A DNA stretch of 64,000 bases from Azospirillum brasilense (GCF_022023855.1 NZ_CP059449.1:854501-918500); one strand, 5' to 3'. Shown: positions 1 to 10,100, numbered from the stretch's first letter. The notes: generated by a model from the sequence alone, not told the origin. Program-made: numbers and translations.

Positions 1-183
1 CATCAGCAGGTAGGCCGCGAGCAGAATCGCCAGGGTGGCGACCGTCGCCCCCGGCAGAAGGAAAGCCAGCAGGCCGAGCATCACCGCCGCGGCGCCGCGC
101 AACGCCAGCGCCCACCAGTTGCGCGCCAGCAGATCGTTCATGCCCTGGACCCGCCTAGCCTCGTACATCGCCTCCGTTGCCAT
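1..183 (-). CDS. HdeD-family (DUF308) membrane protein, 3' part cut off by window edge
   Basis: The first 61 codons are visible. A short charged N-terminus is followed by an Asn-Trp-Trp-Ala motif and a hydrophobic helix, then a Leu-Pro-Gly-Ala turn and a second hydrophobic stretch. This pattern is typical of the HdeD/DUF308 family of small inner-membrane proteins, named after an E. coli acid-resistance protein. The start at 183 is supported by a GGGGAG ribosome-binding site just upstream. The exact role in this organism is unknown. Confidence 0.65.
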   Translation of the reverse strand, partial: MATEAMYEARRVQGMNDLLARNWWALALRGAAAVMLGLLAFLLPGATVATLAILLAAYLLM

Positions 184-334
184 GTCTCGTCTCCCCTCAT
201 CCGTTCGAGTGCACCAGACGCGGGTGAGCGCGCCCCATACAGCACGGCAACAGGATCGGGAGGACTTCGTTGCGGCGGCGGGTTGTCGTGGCGGCGGGAT
301 TCGCGCGAAATCCGTGCGAATTCGTTGAGGCGGG

Positions 335-997
335 TCAGTTGCTGCGGCCGTAGTCGCCTTTGCTGGGTTCGATGAAGTAGAAGAGCTTCGAGTCGAACTG
401 CATGCCCTCGCGCGGGTTCATCAGCGCCACCTCGGTCGTCAGCCCCTGGGCGTCCAGCACCCGCCATTTGCGGAGCTGGAAGGGCCGATCCTCGAAGACC
501 AGCGTCAGGGTGCCCTTGCCGGGGTCCTTGGTCTCGGTCAGGCTGATCTCCACCAGCCCCGGCGCCTGAAAGACGCCGGTCACCGTCACGTCGCCGGACA
601 GCCGGATGTTCTTGCGCAGGATGAAGTCGGCCAGCGTGCTGCCGATGGGAGCGCTGGACTGCTGCCGCATCTCCCCGTCCCAATAGAAGATGAAGGCACC
701 GTCGGCAACGACGAAGTCCTTCACCGGCGGGTCGTATTCCAGCCGCATCCGGCCGGGACGCGCGAGGTAGAAGGTGCCGGCGGTCTGGTGCCCGTTGGGG
801 GCGACCTGCACGAACTTCGATTGCAGCGTGCCGATGCCGTTCAGATAGCTTTCCGCCTGGGCCACCAGCGCCTGGTCCTGGGTGGACAAGGCGGCGGCGC
901 GGGGAGCGGCGAGCGCGGGGTCGAGGACCGCTCCCGCCGTGGTGACGGACAGAGCGACAGCAGCGGCAGCCAGAATGCGGCGGAACGGGATCTTCAT
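335..997 (-). CDS. lolA: LolA-family outer-membrane lipoprotein carrier protein
   Basis: A 220-residue periplasmic protein. Residues 1-30 form a signal peptide (basic start, Ala/Val-rich core, ALA cleavage region). The mature part has LolA-family features: an early 'GIGTLQSKFVQ' segment, 'ARPGRMRLEYDPP', and an aromatic 'FIFYWDGEM' strand. LolA shuttles lipoproteins from the LolCDE exporter to the outer membrane. I start at Met-997 because the upstream in-frame extension to 1087 would place 30 non-signal residues before the signal peptide. It lies downstream of ftsK on the same strand, separated by a GC-rich palindromic repeat; ftsK-lolA linkage is common in alphaproteobacteria. Confidence 0.88.
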   Translation of the reverse strand: MKIPFRRILAAAAVALSVTTAGAVLDPALAAPRAAALSTQDQALVAQAESYLNGIGTLQSKFVQVAPNGHQTAGTFYLARPGRMRLEYDPPVKDFVVADGAFIFYWDGEMRQQSSAPIGSTLADFILRKNIRLSGDVTVTGVFQAPGLVEISLTETKDPGKGTLTLVFEDRPFQLRKWRVLDAQGLTTEVALMNPREGMQFDSKLFYFIEPSKGDYGRSN

Positions 998-1078
998 GAT
1001 GCCTGCTAGGTAACCGGACGTTCCGGGCGGAAATGGGGCGCGGCGGTGGTGGTTCCAAGGATTAAAGCGAACTCTCAA

Positions 1079-1183
1079 TGCCCCCACCCTAACCCTCCCC
1101 CGCTAACGCAGGGGAGGGGGCTGCCGCCGCTTCGCGCTAAACTCCCTCCCCTGCGAAGCGGGGGAGGGCTAGGGAGGGGGCAA
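1079..1183. repeat. GC-rich palindromic intergenic repeat, copy A
   Basis: Two C-run/G-run hairpins lie in tandem between ftsK and lolA. The left outer end reads TGCCCCCACCCTAACCCTCC and the right outer end AGGGAGGGGGCA, with an internal GCAGGGGAGGGG / CCCTCCCCTGCGAAGCGG pairing. Copies with the same core are at 11601-11719 and 24678-24783. All three are intergenic, so this is a REP/BIME-like family. Confidence 0.75.
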
Positions 1184-1190
1184 ACGCTGC

Positions 1191-3716
1191 TCACTCCTCG
1201 ATGTTGCGGGCCAGGACCTCGCGCTTGCCGGCGTGGTTTGGCTTGCTGACCACGCCTTCGGTCTCCATCCGCTCGATCAGACGGGCGGCGGAGTTGTAGC
1301 CGATGCGGAGCTGGCGCTGGATGAAGCTGGTCGACGCCTTGCGCTCGCGGCAGACCACGGCGACCGCCTTGTCGTAGAGGTCGTCGCCCGATCCGCCGCC
1401 GGCACCCGACCCGTCGTCGAAGGAGCCGCCGTCCTCGTCGTCCTCCTCGGTGATGGCGTCGACGTAGCTCGGCTCGCCCTGCGTCTTGAGGAACTTCACC
1501 ACCTGCTCCACCTCGCCGTCGGCGACGAAGGGGCCGTGGACGCGGGTGATGCGGCCGCCGCCGGCCATGTAGAGCATGTCGCCCTGGCCGAGAAGCTGCT
1601 CCGCCCCCTGCTCGCCGAGGATGGTGCGGCTGTCGATCTTGCTGGTGACCTGGAAGCTGATGCGGGTCGGGAAGTTGGCCTTGATGGTGCCGGTGATGAC
1701 GTCAACCGACGGGCGCTGCGTCGCCATGATCAGGTGGATGCCGGCGGCCCGCGCCATCTGGGCCAAGCGCTGGATCGCCGCCTCGATGTCCTTGCCCGCC
1801 ACCAGCATCAGGTCGGCCATCTCGTCCACGATGACCACGATGTAGGGCAGCTCCTTCAGGTCGAGCGGCTGCTCCTCGAAGATCGGCTTGCCGGTGTCGG
1901 GGTCGAAGCCGGTCTGGACGCGGCGGGTCAGCAGCTCGCCGTCGGCGCGGGCCTCGCGCAGGCGGGCGTTGTAGCCCTCGATGTTGCGCACGCCCAGCTT
2001 GGACATGTTGCGGTAGCGGTCCTCCATCTCCCGCACCGTCCATTTCAGGGCGACCACCGCCTTCTTCGGGTCGGTGACGACCGGCGTCAGCAGATGGGGG
2101 ATGCCCTCATAGACCGACAGCTCCAGCATCTTGGGGTCGATCATGATGAAGCGGCAGCGGTCGGGCGGCAGGCGGTAGAGCAGCGACAGGATCATCGTGT
2201 TGATCGCCACCGACTTGCCCGAGCCCGTGGTGCCGGCGACCAGCAGATGCGGGAAGCGGGCGAGGTCGGCCACCACCGACTGGCCGCCGATGTCCTTGCC
2301 CAGCGCCAGCAGCAGTTTGCCCGCCGTCTTGTCGAAGACGTCGCCGGCCAGCAGCTCGCGCAGCAGAACGGTCTCGCGCTTGGCGTTGGGCAGCTCGATG
2401 CCGATCACGTTGCGGCCCGGCACCACGGCGACGCGGACGGACACCGCGCTCATCGAACGGGCGATGTCGTCGGCCAGGCCGATGACGCGGGACGACTTGG
2501 TGCCGGGGGCCGGCTCCAGCTCGTAGAGGGTGACGACCGGGCCGGGATGGACCTTCTGCACCTCGCCGCGCACGCCGAAGTCGGACAGCACGCCTTCCAG
2601 CTTCACCGCGTTCTCGCGCAGCGCCGCCTCGTCCACCTTCTCGCCGCGCACGCTGGTCGGGACGATCTGGAGCAGGTCGAGCGGCGGCAGCTCGTAGCCG
2701 TCCGCCTCCTCCAGATTGAGGGCGGCCTGCTTGGACGGGCGCCCCTGGTCGGCGGCCTTCGTCTTGCCCCCGGCGGGCGGGGTCACCACCGGAACGGCGC
2801 GGGTCTTGGCCTCCACGCGCGGCTCCACGCTGATGGAGTCGGACAGCCGGCCGCGCGGCGCGGCGCGCAGGGTGATGACGGCGCTGTCCTCGTCGGGTGT
2901 CTCGTCGAGAGTCGGGGCGGCGGCCTTCTTGTCCGCGGTGGCGAGGCTGGGCTCCCGGCGCAGCAGGCCACCGGTCTGGTGAACCGCGTTGCGCGCGGCC
3001 TCCGCGCCCTTGTCGCGCACGAAGGACACGCCGGCCCGCGCGCCCCGCCCGAGGCGGGCGAGGCCGGCGGCGGTCTCGCGCAGGCTGGTTGCCCATTCGC
3101 GGATCGACAGGCCCATGGCGACGAACAGGATCAGCCCGCCGGCCACGCCGGCCACAGTGCCGACCAGCGGATTGCCGGGGCCGCCGAACAGCAGCTTGCT
3201 CACCCCGTCCAGCAGGACGATGCCGAAGCTGCCGCCGGGATGGCCGTTCAGCGGGTCCCCGCCCCCGCCGCCCATGCCGGCCAGGAACATGGCGACCAGA
3301 AGCACGCCCCACACCGCCAGCACGCTGCGGAACAGCGGGTGGCGGATGCTCTTCTGCAGGCTGAGCCGCCAGCCCCACATCATCGGGACCAGCGCCAGCA
3401 GATAGGCCGCCCAGCCCAGCGACTGGATCAGGACGTCCGCCAGATGGGCGCCGAACCGGCCGAACAGGTTGTGGATGTGGGTGTTCGCCGCCGGAACCGC
3501 GTTCCACGAGGGGTCGGCCGGGTTGTAGCTGCCCAGGATGACCATCAGCACCAGACCGACCACGCCCAGCGCGAAGCCCGCCAGCTCGCGCGCCCGCGCG
3601 ACCACGAAGGCGCGCGTGGCGGGCGAGAAGAAGGGCGGCTTCTCCGGCCGCGCTCCGGCGGGCCGTGCTCCGGCGCTTTTGCCGCTTCCGCTGCGGGGGC
3701 TTGCGGGTCGTGCCAT
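1191..3716 (-). CDS. ftsK: DNA translocase FtsK
   Basis: An 841-residue membrane-anchored DNA pump that resolves chromosome termini at the division septum. Residues 40-210 hold about four transmembrane helices with a Gly-rich loop. Residues 210-360 are a linker. The RecA-like motor follows, with Walker A 'GTTGSGKS' near residue 494 and Walker B 'IVVIVDEMADL' near 630. A C-terminal winged-helix gamma domain carries 'STSFIQRQLRIGYNSAARL', the part that reads KOPS polarity sites. An acidic/Gly linker lies before gamma. Start at Met-3716 (MARPASPRSG); the frame stays open further upstream but that stretch is antisense to the aminotransferase gene. Length and domain order match compact alphaproteobacterial FtsK. 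Confidence 0.95.
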   Translation of the reverse strand: MARPASPRSGSGKSAGARPAGARPEKPPFFSPATRAFVVARARELAGFALGVVGLVLMVILGSYNPADPSWNAVPAANTHIHNLFGRFGAHLADVLIQSLGWAAYLLALVPMMWGWRLSLQKSIRHPLFRSVLAVWGVLLVAMFLAGMGGGGGDPLNGHPGGSFGIVLLDGVSKLLFGGPGNPLVGTVAGVAGGLILFVAMGLSIREWATSLRETAAGLARLGRGARAGVSFVRDKGAEAARNAVHQTGGLLRREPSLATADKKAAAPTLDETPDEDSAVITLRAAPRGRLSDSISVEPRVEAKTRAVPVVTPPAGGKTKAADQGRPSKQAALNLEEADGYELPPLDLLQIVPTSVRGEKVDEAALRENAVKLEGVLSDFGVRGEVQKVHPGPVVTLYELEPAPGTKSSRVIGLADDIARSMSAVSVRVAVVPGRNVIGIELPNAKRETVLLRELLAGDVFDKTAGKLLLALGKDIGGQSVVADLARFPHLLVAGTTGSGKSVAINTMILSLLYRLPPDRCRFIMIDPKMLELSVYEGIPHLLTPVVTDPKKAVVALKWTVREMEDRYRNMSKLGVRNIEGYNARLREARADGELLTRRVQTGFDPDTGKPIFEEQPLDLKELPYIVVIVDEMADLMLVAGKDIEAAIQRLAQMARAAGIHLIMATQRPSVDVITGTIKANFPTRISFQVTSKIDSRTILGEQGAEQLLGQGDMLYMAGGGRITRVHGPFVADGEVEQVVKFLKTQGEPSYVDAITEEDDEDGGSFDDGSGAGGGSGDDLYDKAVAVVCRERKASTSFIQRQLRIGYNSAARLIERMETEGVVSKPNHAGKREVLARNIEE

Positions 3717-3802
3717 GGGCAGAAGGTCCTCAAGAACGTGCTGAACCGGACCCGTCCTTCGGGGCGAAAGACCGGGGTGACTTGAACCGAACCGGGCGGC
3801 CC

Positions 3803-5035
3803 TTATCCCAGAATGCGGGCGATGGTGCTGCAGGCGTGGGCGACCGTCTCGGCGTCGTTCACCAGCGCGATGCGGATGAAGGGGGCGCCGGGGTTGGCCT
3901 CGCCGGGGTTGCAGCGGGTCAGGTAGGCGCCGGGCAGCACGCGGATGCCGCCCTCCGCCCACAGGCGGCGCGTCGCCTCCTCGCCGTCGCCGACCTCCAG
4001 CCACAGGAAGAAGCCGCCGTCGGGCCGGTAGTAGCCGTAGCGCCCGTTCAGCGCGGCCTCCGCCGCGTCGAACTTGGCGCGGTAGAGCGCGCGGTTCTCC
4101 TCGACATGCGCCTCGTCCCGCCACAGGGCGGCGCTGGCCGCCAGCACCGGCAGCGGCATCCCGGCGTTGGAGTAGCTGCGCAGGCGTGTGAAGCGGGACA
4201 TCAGCTCCGGATCGCCGGCCACGAAGCCCGACCGCAGCCCGGCGGCGCTCGACCGCTTGGACAGGGAATGGAAGACCAGGATGTTCGTCCAGGGCTTCCC
4301 GCCGTGATGGAGACCCGACGCGACCTGGAGCGCGCCGACCGGCGGCTTGTCCAGGTAGATCTCGGCGTAGCACTCGTCCACCGCCAGGATGAAGCCGTAG
4401 CGCCGCGCCAGCCCGATCGCCCGCTCCAGATAGGCGGCGTCGGCCGCCGCCCCCTGCGGGTTGGCCGGGGTGCAGAGGTAGAACAGCGCCGTGCGCTCCA
4501 GCAGCTCCGGCGTCAGCGCGTCGAGATCGGGCAGGAAGCCGGTCTCGCGGGTGGAGGGCAGGAACACCGGCTCCGCCCCCGCCAGCAGGGCCGCCCCCTC
4601 GTAGGGCGCGTAGAAGGGGTTGGGCATCAGCACCGCCGGCTGCCGGCCCGCCTTGCTCGGCGGTACGGCCAGCAGGGCGAGCAGGAACAGCGCCTCGCGC
4701 GTACCGGACACCGGCAGGACGGATTTTTCGGCGTCGAACAGCCCGTCGGGCAAAGCGTAGCGGCGGGCCAGCCAAGCGCCCACCGCCTCGCGGAACTCCG
4801 GCGTGCCACCGACCGGCGGGTATTTGCCCCACAGATGGGCGTTGGCGCGCAGCGTCTCGTCGATGATGGCCGGCGGCTGGTGCTGCGGCTCGCCCACCGA
4901 CATCATGATCGGCTCGGCGTTGGCGCGCGGCGTCACCCCGGACAGCAGGGCCGCCAGCCGCGTGAAGGGGTAGTCCGACAGCCGGTCGAGCCGGTCGTTG
5001 ACGAGAGCGAAGGTGCCGAGGTCCGGGAGCGACAT
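3803..5035 (-). CDS. aat: PLP-dependent class I/II aminotransferase (DapC/Aat-like)
   Basis: A 410-residue fold-type I aminotransferase. The N-terminus (VNDRLDRLSDYPFTRL, then LLSGVTPR) resembles the DapC succinyldiaminopimelate aminotransferase group. The PLP lysine lies in 'FHSLSKRSSAAGLRSGF' near residue 257, and the 'ANPQGAAA' Asn and 'VDECYAEIY' Asp motifs are present. Likely a lysine/peptidoglycan-pathway transaminase, but substrate is inferred. I recall an aat gene downstream of glnZ in A. brasilense, which matches this layout. Met-5035 has AGGA upstream; Met-5056 is an alternative start. A hairpin separates it from glnZ, so it may have its own promoter. Confidence 0.85.
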   Translation of the reverse strand: MSLPDLGTFALVNDRLDRLSDYPFTRLAALLSGVTPRANAEPIMMSVGEPQHQPPAIIDETLRANAHLWGKYPPVGGTPEFREAVGAWLARRYALPDGLFDAEKSVLPVSGTREALFLLALLAVPPSKAGRQPAVLMPNPFYAPYEGAALLAGAEPVFLPSTRETGFLPDLDALTPELLERTALFYLCTPANPQGAAADAAYLERAIGLARRYGFILAVDECYAEIYLDKPPVGALQVASGLHHGGKPWTNILVFHSLSKRSSAAGLRSGFVAGDPELMSRFTRLRSYSNAGMPLPVLAASAALWRDEAHVEENRALYRAKFDAAEAALNGRYGYYRPDGGFFLWLEVGDGEEATRRLWAEGGIRVLPGAYLTRCNPGEANPGAPFIRIALVNDAETVAHACSTIARILG

Positions 5036-5310
5036 GCCGCCGAGAATCCTTTCCATGAGGACGGCCCGAGAAGGCCGGGCCGGCCCCGAGGGGCACGGCC
5101 CGTCAGTGGCCTCTGGGGGCCTCTGCCCGATACGAAACGGAAACGATCCTATCGACGGTGGAGTCCCGGCACAAGGGCACAAAACCGGACGAGGCCCGGT
5201 CAAGGGAAAGCATACGCCGCCCGTTCCGGCGGCCTTGGCGCCACGGTGGAAAGACTGGCGCGCCCGGCCTCAAGTCACCGGGCAGATCATCGATGCCCTG
5301 CGGCAAGAAA

Positions 5311-5373
5311 AAGCGGACGCGCCTTCCCCCCTCGCGGGAGGGGCCGGGCCATGACGCCCCGCCCTGTCCGCTT
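5311..5373 (-). terminator. Hairpin between glnZ and the aminotransferase gene
   Basis: AAGCGGAC (5311) pairs with GTCCGCTT (to 5373), and an inner CCCCTC/GAGGGG arm adds stability. Read on the minus strand, the structure ends in CGCTTTTTCTT, so it should terminate glnZ transcripts. The rest of 5036-5386 holds no recognisable gene. Confidence 0.6.
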
Positions 5374-5386
5374 CCTCCAGGACGCC

Positions 5387-6016
<630 letters not shown>

Positions 6017-6043
6017 CTACACTGATCGAAGGGCAGCGCCATC

Positions 6044-7294
6044 ATGACCGAATCGGGCACCACCGCAGCGCAGGAGATCACGACCGACGTCGTCGTGTTG
6101 GGCGGCGGACTGGCCGGACTCAGCATGGCGGCGGCCCTGGCCACCGCGGGCGTTCCGGTCGTCTGCATCGACCGCGACAGCCCGGACCGGCAGGCGGGGG
6201 ACGACTTCGACATCCGCACCACGGCGGTCGCCTACGCCTCGATGAAGGTGCTGGAGGGAGCGGGCGTGTGGAAGCACATGGAGCCCCACGCCGGCCCGAT
6301 CCTGGACATCCGGGTGGCCGACCAGTTCTCGCCCCTGTTCGTCCATTACGACCACACGGAGCTGACCTGGGACGGCAAGAACCAGCCCTTCGGCTGGATT
6401 CTCGACAACAAGGACATGCGCCGCGCCCTGTTCGCCCGCGCCAAGGAACTGCCCGGCCTGCACCATCTGACCCCGGCCCAGGCGGTGTCGATTGAGCGCA
6501 CCCGCAGCGGCGCCACGGTGACGCTGGCCGACGGGCGGGTGGTCAAGGCGCGGCTGGTCGTCGGGGCCGACGGGCGCCGCTCGCTGGCGCGGGAGAGCGC
6601 CGGGATCAAGCTGCGGACCTGGGCTTACGACCAGTCCGCGATCATCTGCACGATCCGCCATTCGGAGCCGCACAACGGCGTGGCGGTGGAGCATTTCCTG
6701 CCCAACGGCCCCTTCGCCGTTCTGCCGATGACCGAGAACCGCTCCTCCATCGTGTGGAGCGAGAAGCGGTCGCTGGTCGACATGTATCTGAAGCTGCCGG
6801 AGGACCAGTTCATCGACGAGCTGACCCGCCGGTCGGGCGGCTATCTGGGCGACATCGAGCTGGTGACCCGGCGCGACGCCTGGCCGCTGTCGGTGCTGCT
6901 GGCCGAGCGTTTCATCGCCGAGCGCGTCGCCCTGATCGGCGAGGCGGCCCACGCCATCCACCCCATCGCCGGGCAGGGGCTGAACCTGGGCCTGCGCGAC
7001 GTGGCCGCTCTGGCCGAGGTGATCGTGGACGCCCACCGGCTGGGGCTGGACGTCGGTTCGCCGGAGGTGCTGGCGCGCTTCCAGCGCTGGCGCCGCTTCG
7101 ACACGGTGCTGCTGGCCGTGGTCTGCGACGGTCTGGTGCACCTGTTCTCGAACAACATCCCGCCGATCAAGCTGGCCCGCGACGTCGGCATGGCCGTCGT
7201 CAACCGCCTGCCGCCGCTGAAGCGCTTCTTCATGCGGCACGCGATGGGCGTGGTCGGCGAGCTGCCGCGGATGATTAAGGGCGTGCCGCTGTAA
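6044..7294 (+). CDS. UbiH/UbiF/VisC-family FAD-dependent hydroxylase
   Basis: A 416-residue flavoprotein monooxygenase of the ubiquinone-biosynthesis family. The Rossmann 'VVVLGGGLAGLSMA' starts at about residue 17, the 'VVGADGRRS' DG motif is near 172, and the 'VALIGEAAHAIHPIAGQG' FAD ribose-binding motif near 290 has Glu in place of the usual Asp. It probably hydroxylates the benzoquinone ring on the way to ubiquinone, at the inner membrane. Which ring position it attacks cannot be read from sequence, because alphaproteobacterial members often have relaxed specificity. It is divergent from glnZ. Confidence 0.85.
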   Translation: MTESGTTAAQEITTDVVVLGGGLAGLSMAAALATAGVPVVCIDRDSPDRQAGDDFDIRTTAVAYASMKVLEGAGVWKHMEPHAGPILDIRVADQFSPLFVHYDHTELTWDGKNQPFGWILDNKDMRRALFARAKELPGLHHLTPAQAVSIERTRSGATVTLADGRVVKARLVVGADGRRSLARESAGIKLRTWAYDQSAIICTIRHSEPHNGVAVEHFLPNGPFAVLPMTENRSSIVWSEKRSLVDMYLKLPEDQFIDELTRRSGGYLGDIELVTRRDAWPLSVLLAERFIAERVALIGEAAHAIHPIAGQGLNLGLRDVAALAEVIVDAHRLGLDVGSPEVLARFQRWRRFDTVLLAVVCDGLVHLFSNNIPPIKLARDVGMAVVNRLPPLKRFFMRHAMGVVGELPRMIKGVPL

Positions 7295-7309
7295 GGCGCC
7301 GCCCGCCCG

Positions 7310-7846
7310 TCATCCCAACCCGTATTCCGACAGCGCCTCGTACACCGCGGCCCCCTTGCCCAGGTGGCTGCGGTAGAGCGTGAAGTGCTCCACCCGGATC
7401 GGACCGGCGCGGAACATCCCGCGCTCCTCGACGAAGCGCCCGATCCGGTCCTTCGGCGCGTCCTTCAGCCGGGCGAGCGTGACGTGGGGCGAGAATTTGC
7501 GCTCCTCCGCCGGCAGGCCGCAGCGGACCAGCGCCGACTCGACCTTGGACTGGAGGTGCGACAAGGCGTCGCTGCGCTCCACCCCGGCCCAGAGGACACG
7601 GGCGTTGCGGCCACTGCCGTACACGCCCACGCCGTCCAGAACCAGATCGAAGGCCGGCGCCGCGATCTGCGCCAGCGACTCGTCGATCTCCGCCGCCTGA
7701 TCTCCCGGCACCTCCCCGATGAAGCGGAGCGTCAGGTGCAGGTTGTCCGCGTCGGTCCAGCGGGCGCCGGGCACGCCGCCGCCCAGCCCCGCCAGACGCC
7801 GGCGTACATCCTCCGGAAAATCGAGGGCGACGAAGAGACGGATCAT
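7310..7846 (-). CDS. thpR: RNA 2',3'-cyclic phosphodiesterase (2'-5' RNA ligase family)
   Basis: A 178-residue two-histidine phosphoesterase. The paired HxTx catalytic motifs are 'HLTL' at residue 37 and 'HVTL' at residue 121, with the standard N-terminus 'IRLFVALDFPE'. The family opens 2',3'-cyclic phosphates and can ligate tRNA halves in vitro. It is the last gene of a minus-strand run (tesA, FIST, aldo/keto reductase, thpR) with gaps of 5, 13 and 16 bases, so it is probably co-transcribed. It converges with the hydroxylase gene, stop to stop 15 bases apart. Confidence 0.9.
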   Translation of the reverse strand: MIRLFVALDFPEDVRRRLAGLGGGVPGARWTDADNLHLTLRFIGEVPGDQAAEIDESLAQIAAPAFDLVLDGVGVYGSGRNARVLWAGVERSDALSHLQSKVESALVRCGLPAEERKFSPHVTLARLKDAPKDRIGRFVEERGMFRAGPIRVEHFTLYRSHLGKGAAVYEALSEYGLG

Positions 7847-7862
7847 TGGCTTTCCGGAACGG

Positions 7863-8906
7863 TTACGGGCAGGGGTCGGGATAACGGGCGTTGACCGCCT
7901 CGATGTCCTTCATCACCTCGTCCGACAGCGTGACATCCACCGCCGCGATGTTGGACTTCAGGTCCTCCATGGTCGTAGCACCGATCAGCGAGGACGCGAC
8001 GAAGGGCTGCCGCAGGGTGAAGGCGATGGCCATCTGCGTCGGCGACAGGCCGTGGCGCCGGGCGACGTCCAGATACTCCCGGGTGGCCACGTCGGCGTTG
8101 ACGGTGGCGTAGCGCGACTTGCGGTGATCCAGCGCGCGGCGGGTGCCGGCGGGAACGGCGCCGTCCAGATACTTGCCGGTCAGCGTGCCGGCGGCCAGCG
8201 GCGAATAGGCGAGAAGCCCGACATCCTCGCGCAGGCACATCTCGGCCAGACCCTGCTCGAAGGTCCGGTTCAGCAGGTTGTAGGCGTTCTGGATCGAGGC
8301 GATGCGCGGCAGGCCCTTGTCCTCCGCCAGCTTGAGGAACTGCATCACCCCCCAGGGCGACTCGTTCGACACGCCGATGTGGCGGACCTTACCGGATTTT
8401 ACCAACTCGTCGAGCGCCGACAGCGTCTCCTCGATTGGGGTGCCGTCCTTCTCCGGCCGGTGGACGTAATTGCGCGCGCCGAAGCGGTTGGTCGAACGGT
8501 CGGGCCAGTGGAGCTGGTACAGGTCGATGTAGTCCGTCTGGAGCCGGCGCAGGCTGGCCTCCACCGCCGCAAAGATGTTGGCGCGGTCGAGCTTCGCCTC
8601 GCCGTTGCGCACCCAGGCGAAGCCACCGTCGGTGGCGCCGACGACCTTGCTCGCCAGGATCACCTGGTCGCGCTTGCCGGTCGCCTTGAACCAGGTGCCG
8701 ATCACCTCCTCCGTACGTCCGTACGTGTCGGCGGTCGGGGGGATGGCGTACATCTCCGCCGTGTCCCAGAAATTGACGCCCTCGCCGAGCGCATAATCCA
8801 TCTGGGCGTGGCCTTCGGCCTCGCTGTTCTGGCGGCCCCAGGTCATGGTGCCCAGGCCGATGGCGCTGACAGACAGGCCGGTGCGGCCGAGCGGACGGTA
8901 TTGCAT
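7863..8906 (-). CDS. Aldo/keto reductase (Tas-like)
   Basis: A 347-residue NADPH-dependent TIM-barrel oxidoreductase. The N-terminus 'YRPLGRTGLSVSAIGLGTM' is diagnostic. The catalytic tetrad can be placed at Asp and Tyr in 'FWDTAEMY', Lys in 'VILASKVVG' and His in 'YQLHWPDR'. The insertion 'IPPTADTYGRTEEVIG' and overall length match the Tas group. The substrate is unknown. It is third in the tesA operon. Confidence 0.88.
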   Translation of the reverse strand: MQYRPLGRTGLSVSAIGLGTMTWGRQNSEAEGHAQMDYALGEGVNFWDTAEMYAIPPTADTYGRTEEVIGTWFKATGKRDQVILASKVVGATDGGFAWVRNGEAKLDRANIFAAVEASLRRLQTDYIDLYQLHWPDRSTNRFGARNYVHRPEKDGTPIEETLSALDELVKSGKVRHIGVSNESPWGVMQFLKLAEDKGLPRIASIQNAYNLLNRTFEQGLAEMCLREDVGLLAYSPLAAGTLTGKYLDGAVPAGTRRALDHRKSRYATVNADVATREYLDVARRHGLSPTQMAIAFTLRQPFVASSLIGATTMEDLKSNIAAVDVTLSDEVMKDIEAVNARYPDPCP

Positions 8907-8919
8907 TTGGCTATGATCC

Positions 8920-10095
8920 TTAAAGGAACAGGGTGAGCACGCCCGTGTATCCGTACAGGCGGGCGTTGGAGATTTCGCCGCTGGCGAAGAATCCGGCCAG
9001 CGGGATGTCGCCGAAGGTTTCGCGGATCAGCGCCAGTTCCTGGCTGCCCTCGCCGAACAGGCTGGGGCCGCGGGCGATGCAGCTGACGTAGAGGGCGCCC
9101 TTCGGGGTGGTCTTCACGCGCTTCTTCAGATTGGCCAGCATGCGGCGCATGTCGGCCTCGGCGCTCTGCTGGTCGCGGCGGGTGAACAGGATGGGCTGGC
9201 CGCTCTGCACATGGTGGGCGACGGCGATCCAGCCGGCGCGCGGGTCAATGGCGATCAGGTCGCGGACCAGATAGTCCGCCGTGTCGCTGCCGGCGATCGG
9301 CAGGCCTGCGAAGATGTAGCCGGACACCCGCTTGAGGTCGCGGGCCAACAACTCGCCGATGTCCTCCTTGAAGACCTCCAGCGCCGGGCGCCCGTCGATC
9401 TCCAGGACGACGTTGTCCTCCGCCGCGGTGATGGTGCGCACCGGCCCGATGGGCGTGCAGCCCTGGCTGAGGCCGGTGGCGACCGGCACCTGCGGCGCGA
9501 ACAGCACGCCCGACACGCCGCCGTCGGCCACCGGCCCGCCGACCATCGTGGCGGTGTTGCCGGGGATGGTGAATTGCGGGAACTCCGACCGCGAGGCCGA
9601 CAGGCCGCCGACCAGGAAGGCCCCGGTTGATTCCGCCAGCGAAACGACCAGCCCGGCCAGATCCTGGTGACGCGGGTCGGCGTGGGCGAGCGCCAGCATG
9701 GCGCCATGCTTGTCCAGCCAGCCGCCGGCCATGCGGCGCAGCGGCTCCATGTCGCCCGACACCACCGGGAACAGGCGGAAGCCCTCCGGCGGCAGGCGGG
9801 CCACCATCACGGCGATGCCCGGCTTGTCGAAGATTTCCTCGTCGTTGGCGCAGACGCCGATGCCGACCGTACCCACCCAGTCGCGGATGCCGGTGACACC
9901 GCGCAGCAGCGTGACCATGCTCGTCGCGTGCTCCGCCAGCGCGTCGGTAATGTAGAGGAAGCCGAGGTTGCAGCCCTCCACCGCCCCCAACTCGTCCAGG
10001 CAGGACTTGACGACGGCGCCCCATTCGGTGCCGGAGGCCGATGCGGCCTTGAAGAAAGTCTCGGTGGTGGCGGTGTCGCCGGCCAGGGTCGCCAT
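8920..10095 (-). CDS. FIST-domain signalling protein
   Basis: A 391-residue cytosolic protein with FIST_N (about residues 30-225) followed by FIST_C (about 235-375). Recognisable segments are 'GTVGIGVCANDEEIFD', 'AFLVGGLSASRSEFPQF', 'GLSQGCTPIGPVRTIT' and 'GFFASGEISNARLYGYTGVL'. FIST domains are predicted small-ligand sensors often fused to or beside GGDEF, MCP or kinase genes. Here the protein is stand-alone, five bases downstream of tesA. Start Met-10095 follows from the operon spacing; no transmembrane segment is seen. Confidence 0.85.
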   Translation of the reverse strand: MATLAGDTATTETFFKAASASGTEWGAVVKSCLDELGAVEGCNLGFLYITDALAEHATSMVTLLRGVTGIRDWVGTVGIGVCANDEEIFDKPGIAVMVARLPPEGFRLFPVVSGDMEPLRRMAGGWLDKHGAMLALAHADPRHQDLAGLVVSLAESTGAFLVGGLSASRSEFPQFTIPGNTATMVGGPVADGGVSGVLFAPQVPVATGLSQGCTPIGPVRTITAAEDNVVLEIDGRPALEVFKEDIGELLARDLKRVSGYIFAGLPIAGSDTADYLVRDLIAIDPRAGWIAVAHHVQSGQPILFTRRDQQSAEADMRRMLANLKKRVKTTPKGALYVSCIARGPSLFGEGSQELALIRETFGDIPLAGFFASGEISNARLYGYTGVLTLFL

Positions 10096-10100
10096 GGGTG

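Noticed and set aside
1233-3785. 850-codon open frame antisense to ftsK
   Set aside because: Its translation is His/Gln/Arg/Gly-rich with no domain, typical of the complement of a GC-rich gene; FtsK motifs on the other strand are decisive. The same applies to 3665-5941, 26739-28403, 38506-41070, 42223-45066, 49260-51851 and 52947-54530.
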